A stretch of DNA of 59,549 bases from Streptomyces sp. AJS327 (GTDB lineage: Bacteria; Actinomycetota; Actinomycetes; Streptomycetales; Streptomycetaceae). The DNA lies in NCBI RefSeq assembly GCF_013450295.1, contig NZ_SKBR01000006.1, positions 1 through 59,549 of the forward strand. Direction: 5' to 3'. Below the pieces are notes generated by a model that saw only the letters and a list, made by a program, of their open reading frames with translations, ran no database searches and was not told the origin of the DNA. How positions within the stretch are numbered: position 1 is the stretch's first letter; the number at the start of each line of letters is the position of its first letter. Made by a program: the position numbers and the translations under genes. Below are positions 58,796 to 59,549 of this stretch, one piece after another.

Positions 58796-59549
58796 GTCCG
58801 GCGGCCGGGAACGCCGGGTCCCGCCGCCGCCCCCGGTCACCCGGATCGCGGCCGCTGGGCCCGGGCCGCCGTCCGGGCCGCGCCCGGCTCCGCCCCGGCC
58901 CGCCCCGGCCCGGTCCGTCGCGGTCCGTCGCGGTCCGTCACTGCCCGTGCTGGCCCGTCCCGGCCGTGTGCGTGCGGGGTGGCGCGCGTCGCGGCGGGCG
59001 TCGTACGGCCATGCCCGGGCTCACTCGTACGGCGCGTGACCGCCCCGCGAGGGGGTCGTTGTGCTCGGTGTCCCCGATGTCAGCCGCCATGGCGGTGACA
59101 GAGGGGCCAGACCATCGGAGCGATGAGACGCCCGCGCACCCCGCGAGGTGGAGGCGCCGCGTCGTGGGACCTCGCTTCGGTGCTGTGACCGGACGGCAGG
59201 GGACAGCAGCCCGGTCACGACAGCGGTCGGTCCCGGGGACGCCCAGGACCGGCCGCTCCGCGGTTCCCCTCCCCTCCCGCTCCCTCCCCCTCCCTCCCGC
59301 CCTCTCCGCTGGCGAGTCCGGTCCTCCCCGCTGGCGAGTCACTCGGCGGACGGCCCCGGCCGCTGACCGCCCGGTCGTCCAGCCCGCCGCGCGCCCGGCT
59401 GGTCTCCGCCCGCGCCCACCCCGTCGCGTCCCGCCGCCCCGGCCCCAACCCCGTTGCGGGCGAAGGCGGTTGGGCGGCCCCGGGCGGAGACGGAACGGCC
59501 GCACGGAGGGTCGGCCTCGCCGGGCCGGGGTGGGGTGCCGGGGGTGTCT
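58796..59549. other. Window end with repeats and no supported gene
   Basis: About 750 bp in which no frame has convincing coding character. It holds back-to-back 10-bp tandem repeats (58891-58940) and a C/T-rich tract (59266-59298) that is G-run-rich on the other strand. The sequence may be the upstream region of a gene beyond the window. Confidence 0.55.
58891..58940. repeat. Two adjoining 10-bp tandem repeats
   Basis: CGCCCCGGCC occurs twice (58891-58910), followed in register by CGGTCCGTCG twice and CGGTCCGTCA once (58911-58940). Confidence 0.85.

Noticed and set aside
58938..59504. A 188-codon minus-strand frame at the window end
   Set aside because: Arg/Gly-rich without motif or ribosome site, and it runs through repeats and the G-rich tract.

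Overview
The window is a stretch of high-GC actinobacterial core chromosome, almost certainly from Streptomyces or a close relative. The evidence is third-position GC bias throughout, many GTG starts, GTGA/ATGA stop-start overlaps, and Streptomyces-type families (DUF3017 beside folD, DUF6350/PerM beside purN, a PspC sensor kinase, an XRE-DUF2690 protein). As I remember it, the order betaine transporter - mdh - folD - purHN - sucDC - icmB - M23 peptidase - uvrD/pcrA - NlpC/P60 - guaA - chorismate mutase matches the S. coelicolor SCO483x to SCO478x region; I could not check this. I saw no tRNA, rRNA, insertion sequence, prophage or CRISPR array.

Layout. 0.06-7.7 kb (minus): an osmoprotectant block that oxidises choline (or another alcohol) to betaine and imports betaine: aldehyde dehydrogenase, GMC oxidoreductase, ProV-like ATPase, a fused double ProW-like permease and a lipoprotein binding protein. 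8.8-11.5 kb: two convergent secreted or membrane proteins of unknown role. 11.8-17.5 kb: malate dehydrogenase, an XRE-DUF2690 membrane protein and a eukaryotic-type NADP-isocitrate dehydrogenase. 17.7-19.1 kb: a divergent HxlR regulator/reductase pair with a visible operator candidate. 19.2-29.9 kb: DUF3017, folD, an FHA-like protein, purH-purN, two membrane proteins and sucDC. These are one-carbon, purine and TCA housekeeping genes.

30.6-39.6 kb is the most interesting part. It is a compact divergent cluster of a 1301-residue DUF5682-VWA fusion, a MoxR-type AAA+ ATPase, a SWIM zinc-finger protein, a translationally coupled 96-codon small ORF and a DUF5691 helical-repeat protein. It looks like a dedicated ATPase/VWA machine with no assigned substrate. 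It is followed by icmB, the orphan cobalamin-binding subunit of isobutyryl-CoA mutase.

40.9-47.2 kb: cell-wall and DNA functions, with an M23 peptidase carrying a very long Tyr/Gly-rich cytoplasmic region, a UvrD/PcrA helicase, and an NlpC/P60 hydrolase behind a recognisable c-di-AMP (ydaO) riboswitch. 47.3-51.0 kb: small membrane proteins, a class II aldolase, a Cys-rich membrane protein and a DoxX protein. 51.2-55.6 kb: a PspC envelope-stress module (PspC protein and small membrane partner, divergent from a PspC-sensor kinase and NarL-type regulator). 55.6-58.8 kb: a Uma2 nuclease-fold protein, guaA, and chorismate mutase. Chorismate mutase is preceded by a 25-codon leaderless ORF containing Trp-Phe-Ala-Tyr and then a terminator-like hairpin, which I read as a candidate aromatic amino-acid attenuator.
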